Shown in pieces: positions 35,356 through 48,383 of a stretch of 64,000 nucleotides of DNA. The stretch is taken from contig NC_092320.1 of NCBI RefSeq assembly GCF_036785885.1, positions 11,285,557 to 11,349,556 on the forward strand, written 5' to 3'. This DNA comes from Coffea arabica (taxonomy: Eukaryota > Streptophyta > Magnoliopsida > Gentianales > Rubiaceae). The notes under the pieces are model-generated. The model was not told the origin of the DNA, did no database searches, and saw nothing but the letters and a program-made list of their open reading frames with translations. The translations under genes were made by a program, and so were the position numbers. Every line of letters starts with the position of its first letter. The first letter of the stretch is position 1.

Positions 35356-36749
35356 ATGTTTGGATAGTTATTATTTGGGATAGGTTTTTGAAAAAAAAAA
35401 AAATATTGTAACACTTTTTTTAATATTTTTCATTGACTCGTCTTCCACCGTTACAATCGAGTTCGCTTTCTCTCCTTCCACCTATTGGTTTCGCTAATTG
35501 TCATAGAAGGGCAAAAAATTGACGTTACAGGCCCTGAACTTTTTGTGCTTTTTCTCTTCCATGGGCTTTGATGCTGACATGTTCTTTTGTTTATCGCGGT
35601 ATGTATGTGATGCATTGCAGTGAAAAGTTGAGGGGGCCTCTTCAATAAGCCCAAAGTTCAGGAGTTGTGCTTGCGCCGACAATAATGACTGCGTCTTCTT
35701 GCAAACCCACCCCTCGTAAGGCCCAACGACCTTCAGTCAGTTGTCAGTCGCTTGATACGGGTAACATCATTGACACCTTGACGGCAATTGTTTCTCATGC
35801 CCGTTAAAAATAAATTCCAGAGAGTGCATAATTTCATCACTTTTGGTCAGTGGAGGGAAAAGGAAAAAGAAAACAAAAAGTAGTAAAAAAAAAAAGGGGG
35901 GGATTTTGTTGGTCAAGGAACATGTTACTACAATTTGCCATAGCTGCCTGCATAAGGATGTTCAAATTTCAACAAAGATTAAAATAAAAATCAATCAATC
36001 CAATTTATATCGGATATCAAACTTAAAAGTTTAGTAGAGGAGTATTGAGAATAGTTATTGAATTTTAATTCTCGCATTTCTATTTATTGACTGAATTATT
36101 GAATTTGTATGTTAATAATAACTACTTATCATATGTATTATGACTTACTAAAATAATAATATATTGTACCAATCTGTTAATGAATAACTTATTCTTATGC
36201 TGCTATGGGATTAAATTTATTAAAGATGGCTTTTACGTATACTAACATTTGAATTCGGATTGCAATTTTTTTCTTTTAATTTTATAATTTTCAATCACTT
36301 TTTTTATTTATTTTATGTACATTAAATTGTTACACTACAATTTTTAACTAAAAATTTTAAAAAATAGCAATCCAAACGGGTATTAAAATCTTCATTTTTG
36401 GGATGCTGCTGATGAAGTGATGTACCTAATCGATATTGGGGTGTCTTTTAACAGCATATGTTTGCAATCTCTCTTAGGTAAGGAGCATATATCTTATTGA
36501 TTACACATTAAAATGTCCTTCACTGGGGATATCCTTCAAAAAAAAAAAAAAAAAAAGGACAAATACTTTTACACAATCCCGCCTATGGACAAGAAAACAA
36601 GTAAACAACGCTCCATCCAATGCTTCAAAAAGAAAAAAAAAAAAAAAAGAAAGAGAAAAAAAAGAGGGCTCCATCCAACAAGTTCTAGAACACTCTTTTA
36701 TCCTCCATCCAAAACCCCCAAAAAAACACTGCGCTACTTAAGAAGGTTC

Positions 36750-36757
36750 TAGGGTTT
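36750..36757 (+). promoter_or_regulatory. Telo-box-like TAGGGTTT upstream of CPN20
   Basis: TAGGGTTT in the context GTTCTAGGGTTTTGTT about 270 bp before the ATG. Telo-boxes are common near the transcription start of constitutively expressed plant genes; the role here is inferred. Confidence 0.4.
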
Positions 36758-36846
36758 TGTTATCCATTTCCTTGCTCTACTGCTTATATCGTTTTCCTTT
36801 TCAAACGCCTACGTTTCTTCGGTTGCATCAAACCCCCCTCCAACGT

Positions 36847-37013
36847 GTAAGCAGGTTCAATCTCCTCTGTACTATCTGATCGAAATTTAACCAATCTTCG
36901 AGTTTTCACCAATTTTACCAATCTTCAATTTCAATTATGATGTAAAGTTCTATATTTTTCCCTCTCAGTTAAGGGTTTGAAGTCTATGGGTTTGCTTTGA
37001 TATTTGAATGCAG
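36847..37013 (+). other. Probable 5'-UTR intron of CPN20
   Basis: A consensus donor (CAACGT|GTAAGC at 36847) and an acceptor (GAATGCAG|AGAAATGG ending at 37013) bracket a T-rich stretch just before the ATG. The start codon lies 4 nt into the following exon. Inferred from splice signals only. Confidence 0.55.
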
Positions 37014-37017
37014 AGAA

Positions 37018-39190
37018 ATGGCAACAGCTCAGTTGACGGCATCAACAATCTCAGCAAAGGGGTTTGTATCCTTTGAGGGCTTAAGGGCTTCTTCTACCAC
37101 AGTCAAAGCCTCTACTTTTGCACCTCTGAGGCAAAATGGCCTTTCTACGAGGTCTTTCCGTGGCCTTGTTGTTAAAGCTGCCGCTGTTGTTGCCCCTAAG
37201 GTATCTTATTTTAGCTGAAATTTATGTAGCAGTCATTTTTCTGATTTTTTTTTTCTTTTGGATTAATTGAGTCGTGCTTAGTGTTGTGTTTTCTTGCTTT
37301 TATTTTTAGGTGTTAGGCCTTTTGAAATCTAGTTGACTTATGCACTGTAGAAGATCGAAAGAAGAAATTCTTTATTAGATGCTTTAGTGAAGGTCAAACT
37401 GACTGCTACACACAAGGGTATGTGGTTGAAGTAGTGTTAAAAGTATTGGGCTCTTTGCTAGTTCACAATTGTCGAAGGGAACACCCAAATGTTCCAGTGC
37501 TACGCATTGTCATAATCTGCTATGTGCTTAACAATGTGTAAATGCGGTATAATGGTGGAGAGAGGCCTTTGTCTCTTGCTTGTGTCTTTGAGTTTTATAT
37601 GCTGTTCAGGTATTTATTTAAATTCAAATTGTAAATGCCTGAATGCATCTGCTTGAAATTGGAAGGAATTAAAGAATTTGTCAATAGGATAACAGTACAC
37701 AATATCCCGTACATAGGTAAAGAAGTTTCATGACATATTACAGGGTTTTGGTGGTAAGCTACATCTGCCGCTAAGTTTGATAATTTGGGTGATTTGCTTT
37801 TGCGAGTATTCTGTAGTGTTACTTGATACCTGTTCCGGATCTTTTGCTGTGTTGTAGTACACCTCACTGAAGCCCTTGGGTGATAGAGTCTTGGTGAAGA
37901 TTAAGGTTCCAGAAGAGAAGTCTGTAGGTGGTATCCTATTGCCAACAAGTGCACAGACGAAACCTCAAGGAGGTGAGGTTGTAGCTGTTGGAGAGGGTCG
38001 CACAATTGGCAAGAGCAAGGTGGACATCAGTGTCAAGGTAAATTGCTAAACACTTTTGAATTAATTTTTGTGTGTGTTTCTTGGGGCTTGAAAGCTGATT
38101 CTTCTTTTAACATGTAGACTGGGACCCAAATTGTCTACTCCAAGTATGCTGGGACAGAGGTTGAGTTTAATGGATCAAATCATCTTATATTGAAGGAGGA
38201 TGACATTGTTGGTATTCTTGATACAGATGACGTCAAGGACATGAAGCCTCTGAATGACAGAGTGCTGATAAAGGTACATGTCGACTTTCATACAGTTGTT
38301 TTCACCTTTAATTAGTTTTTCTTTGCTGCTTTGCTGGGCTATGTAATCCATGAGAAAATATGCAATTGTAAGAACTGGACCTCTGTTTTAACTTGTTATC
38401 AAAATAATCAATGCCTGATAACTTAAAAGAAATTTGCGTAATAGAGACGTACCTAAGAAAGCTTAAGACGAGCAACTGTAGCATCTTTTCGGGTTTAGTG
38501 TTGGAATGAGCATATTCATCCATTTTGTGAAGTATCATTTACCACTTTTACTCCAGGGTGTTTTAATGAGTTGTAAAATCAACTGCTGCCATGATCTGCA
38601 ATTTTTTTTAGGCATTAGGTTCACCTCTTGATGGACTGGCATGGCTCATGCTTTGTTCTGTCTTATTGTAAATCAGGTAGCTGAGGCTGAAGAGAAAACA
38701 GCCGGAGGCTTGTTGCTGACAGAGGCAACCAAGGAGAGGCCTTCCATTGGCACGGTAAGAACTACCTAACCAGCTAATTAGTTTGCTAGTCCCTGTGAAA
38801 TTTTTTCTCCTCATTTAGCAGAGAACAAATTTCCTCCTTTCTTCCCAGTCTGTGCCCTCTTTTCCTGTTTCTGTATAGGGTCCTCCCATGTTCCTCGTTC
38901 CTTTTTTTTTCTTTTTTCTTTTAAGTTTTATCTGTTTTTCTTGCTTCTCCATTTTCTATTCTCTCTCTGGGAGTGAGTTAATATTTTTGTTATTTCCGGC
39001 ATCCTTTTGATGACAGGTAATAGCTGTCGGGCCTGGTCCTCTTGATGAAGAAGGGAACAGGAAGGCATTGTCAGTATCCCCCGGAAATACAGTGTTGTAC
39101 TCCAAATATGCTGGTAATGATTTCAAGGGCAGTGATGATTCAGACTATATTGCATTGAGGGCATCGGATGTGATGGCTGTCCTCTCCTAG
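37018..39190 (+). CDS. CPN20: Chloroplast 20-kDa co-chaperonin (double Cpn10), five coding exons
   Basis: Exons 37018-37200, 37858-38037, 38118-38273, 38677-38754 and 39017-39190 join in phase to 256 aa, close to the about 253 aa of Arabidopsis CPN20. The N-terminal about 52 residues are rich in Ser/Thr/Ala and lack acidic clusters, as in a plastid transit peptide ([20 protein letters not shown]). Then come two Cpn10 domains in tandem: the first starts [20 protein letters not shown], the second starts [20 protein letters not shown]. Each has its own mobile-loop region ([20 protein letters not shown] and [20 protein letters not shown]) and a late YSKYAG motif. The protein caps the Cpn60 chaperonin in the stroma and assists folding of imported proteins. 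The upstream in-frame ATG at 36997 is rejected because it lies in the probable leader intron. Confidence 0.96.
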
Positions 39191-40636
39191 ATTGCCTAAT
39201 TGAATATGTATGCATTTTTGGTTTCATCCGGAAAATTTGAGCAATTTTAAATGTGAGGACATGGATGTAATCACATCAACAAAAAATATGTTTTTTTAGC
39301 AAGCTAGTGATTGTGTTATCTGTGTCTATTCTCTCCTTGTAGTTGGTTGAGTTGCTCTTTTGTCATCATTGGGGTTCTGCAATCACTTTTTGGCAAATTG
39401 AGATTTCTGATATGTTGAGTTAGAGAAGTCTCAACTTAAATGATTATACTTGATTGATTTGCTACAGTTAATAGAATGTTGTTCGATAAGTGAAAATTGC
39501 TTTTTCTAGAATCCGCATGGGGAACTGCGTTTTCGGTTGGTATGTGCATCTTCTCTGTGACGGTAAGATAGTGCTGCTCAGTTCTAAGGAAAGCGAGATC
39601 AGGCGGGGTGAGGCATTTACCTCCCGAATTGTATCTACATTGCCCGAATAGGTGATAATCAAATGAAGTTTGAGCTTTCAATTTTAATTTTTGTTTAATG
39701 CATGTAGGCTTTAAGCACTTCATATTAAGTGCTTTTCCGCTCGAATTAACAATTTGCACTATCAATCATCACATTTCCTTCTTGAACTAGTACGAGTAAC
39801 GTTTGCGCTATAGTCAAATGATTGGTTCCATGGCCGCCCAGTTCTGACAACAGCGTGCTTGCATGCTTACCGTAGAGTGCAGCATCAAACGCTTGACTTT
39901 TTCGAGTATGTAGCATGTTTTTGAGAGGCATGTACGTCGGTGACTAGGTTAAATCGATGGTTAATTAAAGCAGACAAATTTGAGAAATGGTCACGCAAAC
40001 AATTGGAAGAATTTCATACCTCGTAACAACTCATGCAATAGTGGAATAGTGCAGGTATAAGAGACTGTTCCGCCGGAGTAGAAGTCTTGAAGACAAAACA
40101 GGTCTGCACTGAAGGATGTTCTCAAAGAAAGGATGTACTTGGTGTTCGAAAGTCCGTGAATTAAGCTATGCAGCCTTATCTTGGAAAGTCCTCATAACAT
40201 CCAAGAATGTAATATGGGGCGGCTATATCAAGCTAAATATTATCAAAAGCTTGACGCCTTAGCAACCTACTTAAAATGATTACAGAAAATGAGATTTACA
40301 TCATCTGATCTTTTCTAGAGTAAGCCTTTACAATTCGCAGTATAAATTGCAGGAGGGTACAGACTTGAACCAACTGGCACGGGAGAGTAATTTCAACTCT
40401 TAGAAGCTGCAGGCAGCAAGCACACCAACATGAGTTTACTCTCAGCCGTGTCTAAGGCAAATTCAAGTTACGAAGCGCCAGGGGCTAACACACAGATATA
40501 GTTGTCACTTGCTACTCTATTTGTAAGCCTTCTTCGACATTAGTGGTTAAAATGAGTTAGGCTTGATCCAAGTTGCTAAAGGCCGAGGAGCCTTGAGAGC
40601 TGAAGGTCTACATTCATTTGGGATTACAGAATGCTC
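39191..40636. other. Intergenic: 3' flanks of CPN20 and ARF (convergent)
   Basis: It contains the 3' UTRs of two genes pointing at each other. Beyond that I see no gene; the open frames have no domain and no splice partner. Confidence 0.6.
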
Positions 40637-43600
40637 TCATCGATTAAATGAGGCGGCTGAGTTGTCATCATAGTGTCCTCTCCATGCATTACCGCTATCA
40701 GTCCCACTGCAAGCTTGGTTCGGCACAGGTAGATTGCCTAGATCTCCATCCAAACTCATTTGCTGTACTTCTGCAGAGGAAAGAATCTTTATGCTCTGGA
40801 CACAGCTCACAAATTCCCTGTGAAGAATGTTAGCACCATTTGTTAGCACATTATACTAATTTAACTTTGACTTAATTGGCAAGCTGCCAGAACTTACTCC
40901 CATGGGTCATCACCAACGAGCAGTATATCATTTTCATGATCTACATAGACAAGCTTCCACTCAATCCTTTGTGTATCTTCTAGCTGTCCCTCAATTCCAA
41001 ACATCCGTGCTAGGTCATGCCTAAGCTCATCATAGCCCTTGTAGCGCGTGACATCAATAGTTCTTCCCACAGAGCCACGTTTTTGAACCTTTTCCATTTT
41101 TCAACCAGTATTAGATGGTACTGTTATTTCTGAAATAATAAGTTAAACAATAGGGGCAGAAGTTGCATATCCTAAACTGAACCACTTTGTTGCATCTCTG
41201 CGAGCAAGTCTAACAGAAGAAACAGAGCTAATCACTACAATAGTGGATCTAGTTTATTGTGATGCACCATGATAGCAGGTTTCTGCAAAATGTTTGCAGA
41301 GGAGGCCTTGGTTAGTGGCTGAGGTTGAAACCTCAGGAGTTAAAGGTTTTGGGTTCAAGTTCCCACCCCTCCCCTGCTTCAAAAAAAAAAATATAATAAT
41401 AATAATAATAATAATAAATTCTTCTGCAGAATATAGGAGCAGAAAATTTTGATATGCCTGCAAGAACTCAGTTACCTTTGTGTACGTTCGCATGCGCTGA
41501 GTTTGGTTGGGCCACAGGCCACTATTCAGGACACCAGCTTCAGTAATGGGTACATCATTTGAACAGCCTGGTTTAAAAGACATGTTTGGAACTCCAAAAC
41601 CAGCAGCAGATAACTCTGTCTCAATATCCCTCGAGCTGCCACCATAATTAGAAAGCACATTCTGGATGTCCTTTCCTGAGTCATAACCCCTTGATAACAA
41701 AGCGTCAGGCGCCAATGAGTCAACAGTGGAAGTGAAAGGCAGAGTGCTCCTAGAATGCGATTGGACATCACTGTCCAAACATAAGCCAGGCAGTGGAAAA
41801 TTCTGTTGGATGCCACCAGTATCCAAGCAATATGATGTAGCAGATGAGGCTGCATCCAAGTGTTCTGTATTGCTTCTGAATTTAGGTTGCTCTGCTCCCT
41901 TTGAGCCGGATAATTCATGCTTTACTCGGACATCAGACCTGCTCTGAAGCTCATGAACCAGGATAGGGGAAGGATCAATGACCGATTCTCCTGCCTGAGT
42001 GATTGGCCCTTGTTGGTTCCTATTCGGGAACTTTGATGAGGACACATGGCAATTATTTGTTGAAGGTGATGTTGAACATGATGGAGCATCTCCATCTGTT
42101 GGTCCAGAATAGGCTTTGACAAAAATACGTGATTTGTTCTGACCTTGGAGTTGGTTAACAGGATGTTGTGGTGACTGCAGAAGCGTAGATGTTGAAAAGC
42201 TGTTGCCACTGGGTTGCTGTTGAGCAACTGGTGCTTGCTGGAACGGTCGGTTTTGTTGAAGAGGCTGCTGTTGTTGGGGCAACTGAGGCTCCAAATGATT
42301 GCTTAACGGGGACAACAACTGTTGCTGTTGCTGTTGCTGCTGCAATTTTTGGAGTAGCTGGAGTTGCAGGTTCTGCTCTGAAAGATTCTGTTGTGATGTC
42401 TGTTGTACTTGCTGTCTTTGGATTAAATTTTGCTGCAGTGTCTGTAGTGGAGCTTGAAGCATAGGTGTCTGCTGTTGCTGGGTCTTCTGCAATAGGTTAT
42501 TCTGGTGTTCCAGTTGCTGATACTGCACATCTTGGGGTAAGGATGTTAAAGAACTTTTGTTAGATGAGGCAGGTTGCTGTGGTTGTGTATTTCCTGTCAG
42601 TAAGTGTTGCTGTTGAAGCTGGGAGTATAATGCAGGCTGCTGCAAATTCTGATTTGGAATCTGGCTGGTTGCTACAGAGGGACCATTATTAACAGAAGCC
42701 AACGGCATCATATTTTGTTGTTGCTGCAGCTGCTGCGGCTGCTGCAAATGTGGAGGACACTGTTGCTGATGCTGTGGTAGTTGGGGTTGCTGCCGAAGCT
42801 GGATTGAATGCTGTTGTGGATGTTGTTGCTGCTGGGAATTCACAGAAGAATGCAACAACTGCTGCAGCTGTTGTGGTTGGGTCCCCACCAAAGATGTCTG
42901 CTGGAGTTGATTAGTTTGCTGATTGAATTGATTTGTCTTCCCAAATTGGAGATTTGTTGCAGCAAGTGCAGGGGATTGAAAATTCAACAGCTTCGAGTGA
43001 TCTTCTGTGCTCAAATTACCATTTAAGGCGCTTGGAAAAATTCCTGACTGAGCAGCAGATAATTGGTTATTCTGTTGCATGTTCATCCACTGGACCAAAC
43101 TCAAGCCAGGTAATACAGAGCTGGTGGCATCTTTGAGGCCAAGATCATCTCCAAGCCAGGGCATGCCTCTCTTAAACACACTTTCCATGTCAGATTCATC
43201 ATCTGCAAAAGCGGCACATTATGGAAGTAGTGAGTGATAAGATCTACCAAATGCAAGTACAATGCTCCTCCTTGACAATCAATTCTCCAGCATCGATCAC
43301 TGCACTTTGCAGACGTTTAAACAGACTCAGAGCAGAGAATCTGCTGGTTTGAAGAGGTGACAAGCTTTTCAACAAGATACAGAGTATGGATAGATGTAAC
43401 TTGCAGCAGGGAGTATTACATTATCCAAAAAATGTGCTTTGAATAACAGAATGTCGGATCTGATTTCAATTTCTGGTCATCCAATGATTGTGAATTTTCT
43501 ACTTTCTATAACAAGTATCCTCTTTCAAGTTGATGAATATGTTAACTTAGGGACAGACGGTTATGGGGAAAGTATATAAAGTCTAAATATTGGAAACTCA

Positions 43601-46600
43601 ACAGGATAAGGGAAATGTGCTACAAATGAACTTTTCTTACCTGGAAAGCCTGGATGTTTAGGAAACTTGGGTCTGAAAAATGGGGGTGGACATATATAGA
43701 AAGGAGTCACAACAGGTTCAATTTCCCAAATTGAAACTCGACTGGGACGTTCCCCAGCTGTAGACTCATCCCATCCAACCTACCAAATACAAGGTCATTA
43801 ATTCATTATCCATAAATCTTAGTGCCGATAAGGATAATAAGTCCATATATATCATTTATTAACCTTATCTAGAAACATGTGTCTGTACATCTGTGCTTTC
43901 ATCCTAGAATGTTCAATTTGGTAATTGGAAATTCAGTAGACTGAGCATACAGGCAAGAAAGTGAAAATCAACAGCCTTATTTCTTCACAACCGAGTAGTG
44001 TTGGGTTATTACATCTAGCTTCTGATATGAAAGTATCAGAAACATAAGTAGACCAAGTTAGAGAAGTCGGAACTTGACAGTTACATTATTTATTCATCTA
44101 GGCATTGTTGTTCAGGTTGAACTTTAAAAATTATATTCAGTGAAGAGACAACAGTAAGACACAAGAACAATAAATCATGATCTTCATCAAAGCCAGCTCT
44201 TGAGAAAAGTCCCACAAGATCAGATTAGAATTGCAAGCAACATGATACATCAAGAGGCTTGAATCAGCATGCAAACATATTTTTCACTTTCTGACAAAAA
44301 TTCAATTGGAGACATGCAATTCAACAATTACACGGAGATTCAGAGATAGTAAAAACATCAATACTGGTAGTGTGAATAACCACTTCATGTACGAAAGTTC
44401 TAGATGCATGGATCTGGGTTTAATTGCACATTCAGTACTTTTAATGCATTTACTGACTTCCTTTCTTGGGAGCTATGATGCATCACCATGGTATGTACTG
44501 CTACTCATCTAACCCATGTTTCATGGACTCAGCAACCAAAGCCAACATACCTGAAGATTTCTCCACTGTGAACTTTTCCAGCGGACTGGATCCAAGTCAG
44601 CAATACCAGTAATTGTACCCATGTACCTACGCACTCCAGACTGTTCAGTCTCAAACATCATTCTAAATCTCATTCCCAAGGAAACTTGTGCATACATGGC
44701 TTTGTTATATTTGGCAAAAGGTATTACAAATTCAGAAGGACTAGCCCTGTTAAAATCAAAAAAATCACATCAGCGGTAATCTCCACAAGTTTGATATAAG
44801 CCAATGGCATTCAAATTGGAGCAACAAGGCATCACTTTACTACCTTGGATTGTAAAAAATAGTAAAGGGGCTGCTATTGGCAGCAGCATGAGCTGCAGCA
44901 GCCAAAATTCCAATGTGCATGCTATCGCTAGATATAACTGATGATGAGAGTGCAGGCAGCTGTCTATTAGCACGCTTTATACCCAATAAAAGCTGCGACT
45001 TTTCATCTCTACATGAAATTTTCTCACTTTAGCGATGAGAATACTGTTGAAACCAGAAAGTTTTAGCAATCTCTTCATACCTTATGAATAGGACTGAATC
45101 ACCAGCCACCAGTCTTTTAGAGCTGACAAAGACACTCCACCCTGTTGTCAATAGGTGTCTTTTTGGTTGACCTAGGGTTATCAAATAGCAGTTTTAGTAA
45201 GTTTTTCGCTATCGACCAATATTAGCAGTCAAGAAACAGCTAAAGATTATCAGCTTCATTAAAGCTAAAATATGAACCAAACTATATAGCATGAATAAAT
45301 CTAACGTCTACAGGACCACACCATTCTACAAGTACTGCTTCACAGAAACTTATGAAGCATCAAAACCATACGAAAGTGAAATAGTTTGGTTGGACAAAAA
45401 GCTATGGAAAAATAAGAACCTCGATATATGTGTCTGAATGTCCATGTTTGGTCATGCAAATCCCTAGCCACTAGCTCCTGAGCAGGTGGTTGCATTGAAA
45501 AGTCCTAAAAAAGAAAATCAGTATTAGCCGAATAACAAGACCACAACCAATACATGTACTAAGTTTAACACAATATAGGAGATTTGCAGTAACTGCACAT
45601 ACTAAAGGTGGAAAAATCTTTTCAGCAGCTCGACGTGGTACAGAGAATCCACCATGTGTGCTTGTATCACTGGCTGTAAGAGTTTTGCAGAAAAATTCAG
45701 CAGGTTGTCTGCTTTGCTTGAGGCCCATATCTGATAGGAGTAACGCTTCCTGGTCATACTGTCAGCCAAACAAGGAAAAGTTTCCAATGCTTCTTTAGAG
45801 TGTTTATTCTGCTTAAGTTATGCTCCAAAGCAAGAAAAGCCAGATTTTAGACTACAATATCTTTATTGAATCTGACATAACATAGCTGACCTACTTTATT
45901 TACAGGTTGAAGAGTCATCTGTGCATAGACCTCGTCAGTTTCAGGATCAGCCTAGAAATAAAGCAACACGTTAAGGCATAAGACAATCATGAACAACCTG
46001 GAAGAAATGGTAATCTAACATCAATATGCACTTTCCATTTACAAGTCTTAAAATTTAGGTATGGGCCTATCACCAAACAGGTGAATATGTCAATCAATAC
46101 ACTTTGTGACAATTTCATGTCCTATTCACTGAATGGCAAGGAGTTCTCATACATGTAGAGTTACATTATGCAGCAAGCAAATTAACTTCGATGGCAGGTT
46201 AGGATAACTGGGGATGCTGTCAGTCTCCTTTTGCATAGATGCTGCAACCTGGAGAACATACATATAAAGAAATCTCTGATTAGAGACAGATGTCTTGCAA
46301 CATTTCAGAATAAACATAAAGATAACATACTTGTTCACTGTGACCCTGAGGAAAGTAGACCACCAGACTTCCAACAGGAGGCAAGGAAACCAGTGGACCA
46401 GCACAAGCGTGCCATAACTCAGAATTTATTGCCTTTCGTTCTCCTGTTGAAGACCAAACAGCAATATCAGAAGACTAACTACAAGATCCAGTGAGTTTTA
46501 ATTTGTCTAATGTCCTAAAAATTTATAACATGGAGAACATGATAACTACATTAATGTAATGAGATTTCCAGAAAATTCTAACAATTCATGTTGCTGAACT

Positions 46601-47319
46601 TGCTATGCCAACTTCATATATGCAGAACAGTATAAAAATGCATTTCATGCCTAAAAACTAAAGTCATCAAGATCAACTTCTTTTCCATAATGAATCTAGA
46701 TCACCAATAAAAAGTGGTTCTTCTAGCCGACATTGAGAAAGAGCTAAGGAGGAAATAATCACACATCCACACAAGATAATGAATGTCACAAAATGACAAG
46801 AAGATCATTATAAGATGCATTTTTCAATAAGAAAGACTGTTGCACCACAACTTTACTACTGAGAACAGTATATGCTGACATTTGATACAGCAGAAGCTAC
46901 TAAGTTTGAGTTTGAAGGTCAAAAGGCTTATAGGTTATAGCTTGAATGGTATTTCATGCAAGATGAACCTGTAAATTTAACTGAAAATTCTTAAATAAAA
47001 TATTTGCTATCCTAGAGCATTACTCCCTCTCTCTCTCTCTCTCTCTCTCTGTTCTAGACAAAAACATTTGAGCTTCTAGAACCTCTCTATCAGCTCCTCC
47101 TAATTTTCTCTCTCAAAAGAGTATGTCATTGAGATTAGATGCACTACTGCTAGATTTCAGTTTTAAGTGTCAAAAACCCTATAACGTAGATATCAAGCTG
47201 ACAATTAGCTATCCGCCCAACTGGTAGAAACTATTACAGCTACTCTAGGAAAATCAACGTTAAGAATCATAGCCATTCCACAGTACAGATATAAGAGGGA
47301 CTAAAATAACATACATACA

Positions 47320-47365
<46 letters not shown>

Positions 47366-47946
47366 AGTTTCTTCAAATCAATTATTCCTCCAGAGCAAGA
47401 AATTATAATACTACAAGAAGCTAAAAAGAAACAGGCTTATTTAGCATGCGTTTGGCTGAAAAAAAAATCCTTAAAATTGTTCAAAAGAATTTGGTTTACA
47501 TGTTCAAAATTTCAATTGAAGAAACATATCAGTTATAAAGTGAGTCCAGATGTAGCCAAGATACATTAGGAAGCTAAAATTTGGTCCAGGGCATAAAGGA
47601 AACAATCTCCAGAATTGCAAGAATCAGAAAGTGGTGAAAAAGGGATGACACACACTACGGAAAGGCACGGGAGCTGCTTTTAGGTTTGTAAGAGAACTGA
47701 AATAGTAAAAATTAAATCTTTCAAAAATTTTAGAATTCATGAATTAACAGAGGAACAAGAACTTTCCATAAGCCTCTTTCATGAACATCAAAAGAAGGTC
47801 AAAAATAAAAATTCAGACAAAACTGAGAAAGAAGAAAAATGATTAAAAGGAACGACTAGCAAAACTGAAGAACTATAGATGCAATTGAGCAAATGAGGCT
47901 TACCTTCTCCTGAATTAGCAAGATAACCATTTGTTGGAGCCTTCAT
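40637..47946 (-). CDS. ARF19: Auxin response factor, activator type (ARF7/ARF19 clade), 13 coding exons
   Basis: Exons (5' to 3'): 47946-47904, 46443-46331, 46248-46153, 45951-45895, 45758-45603, 45504-45420, 45171-45081, 45008-44844, 44746-44551, 43779-43641, 43202-41476, 41088-40898, 40817-40637. All are in phase and give 1079 aa (Arabidopsis ARF19 is 1086). A dimerisation and B3 DNA-binding domain (core about residues 124-226: [20 protein letters not shown] ... DSVLFIRDEKSQL) is followed by the ARF/ancillary domain to about 370. Exon 11 encodes a long Gln-rich middle region with uninterrupted Q runs, the mark of activating ARFs. A C-terminal PB1 domain ([15 protein letters not shown] ... 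[11 protein letters not shown] ... DDPWEEF) mediates contacts with Aux/IAA repressors and other ARFs. The C-terminus [17 protein letters not shown] resembles ARF19. It binds TGTCTC-type elements in auxin-responsive promoters. Confidence 0.97.
41294..41421 (+). mobile_element. SINE-like retroposon in an ARF intron
   Basis: About 125 bp on the plus strand, opposite to the ARF gene, inside the intron between exons 11 and 12. A tRNA-like B box GGGTTCAAGTTCCCACC lies at 41350-41366, an A-box-like TTAGTGGCTGAGGTTG lies upstream, and the 3' end is an A run followed by (AAT)n. Flanking words TTCTGCAAAATGT (41281-41293) and TTCTGCAGAATAT (41422-41434) match at 11 of 13 positions and look like a target duplication. 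Confidence 0.7.
47026..47050. repeat. (CT)n microsatellite in ARF intron 1
   Basis: About 12 CT units in the 1.46-kb intron after the first, very short coding exon of the ARF gene. Confidence 0.9.
47310..47365. repeat. (CATA)n(TA)n compound microsatellite in ARF intron 1
   Basis: About ten CATA units run into about nine TA units within the first intron of the ARF gene. Confidence 0.92.
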
Positions 47947-48275
47947 TTTTCAGCAAAATGGATTCACAAACACCAATCTACACAATCTAACTAATTAAAA
48001 TCTTCTAGGAATCAGATACTATAAACTGGAATCAGTCTGCAATGGAAGAAAACGTATTCTCTTAGAATTGACAAAAAAAGACTCTGAAATCCCACAAAAG
48101 AAACTGCTTTGCTCTGCAAAAACAGTAATCTGAAACTCTTCAAAGACATTATACAAACTCCCACTTTGCCAAGAATCCAAAAAACTTTTCTTCAAATTCT
48201 CAATCTACAAAAACCACTATTCAATCTCTCTTTTTCTTCTTAGTCCTTAAAGTTTCACAAAACTTCCCTTCTCTT

Positions 48276-48383
48276 TCAAAAAAGAAATAAACTTTCCGCA
48301 GCTGAAAGATTTTGTCCCATCATCCAAACACAACTGAAAATGCCAATACAAAGCCGAATTCCGCTAGAACTCGAAAAATCCAT
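48276..48383 (-). other. Candidate 35-codon uORF in the ARF 5' leader
   Basis: On the ARF strand an ATG at 48383 opens a 35-codon frame (begins MDFSSSSGIRLC) that stops with TGA at 48278-48276, 330 nt before the ARF start. Two further in-frame ATGs lie at 48323 and 48320. Whether the leader is unspliced across this part is not known from the sequence. Confidence 0.4.

Larger units (their letters stand above)
23300..36745. other. Gene-poor block of transposons and duplicated non-coding DNA
   Basis: More than 13 kb without a supportable gene. It is built mainly from a foldback element (23419-23784) and two diverged copies of one segment (about 25245-29700 and 31015-33910), each interrupted by different insertions. 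There is also a partial third copy (35225-35355), an AT-rich tandem array (27161-28200) and further small TIR elements. The ORFs in it overlap repeats or lack recognisable domains. Confidence 0.65.

Noticed and set aside
36997-37017. Upstream in-frame ATG for CPN20
   Set aside because: It falls in the probable leader intron, and starting at 37018 gives a typical transit peptide MATAQ.
42189-42464. Ala/Val-rich 91-aa plus-strand frame in the ARF Q-rich exon
   Set aside because: It is the complement of CAG/CAA-rich codons; such frames arise automatically opposite poly-Q.
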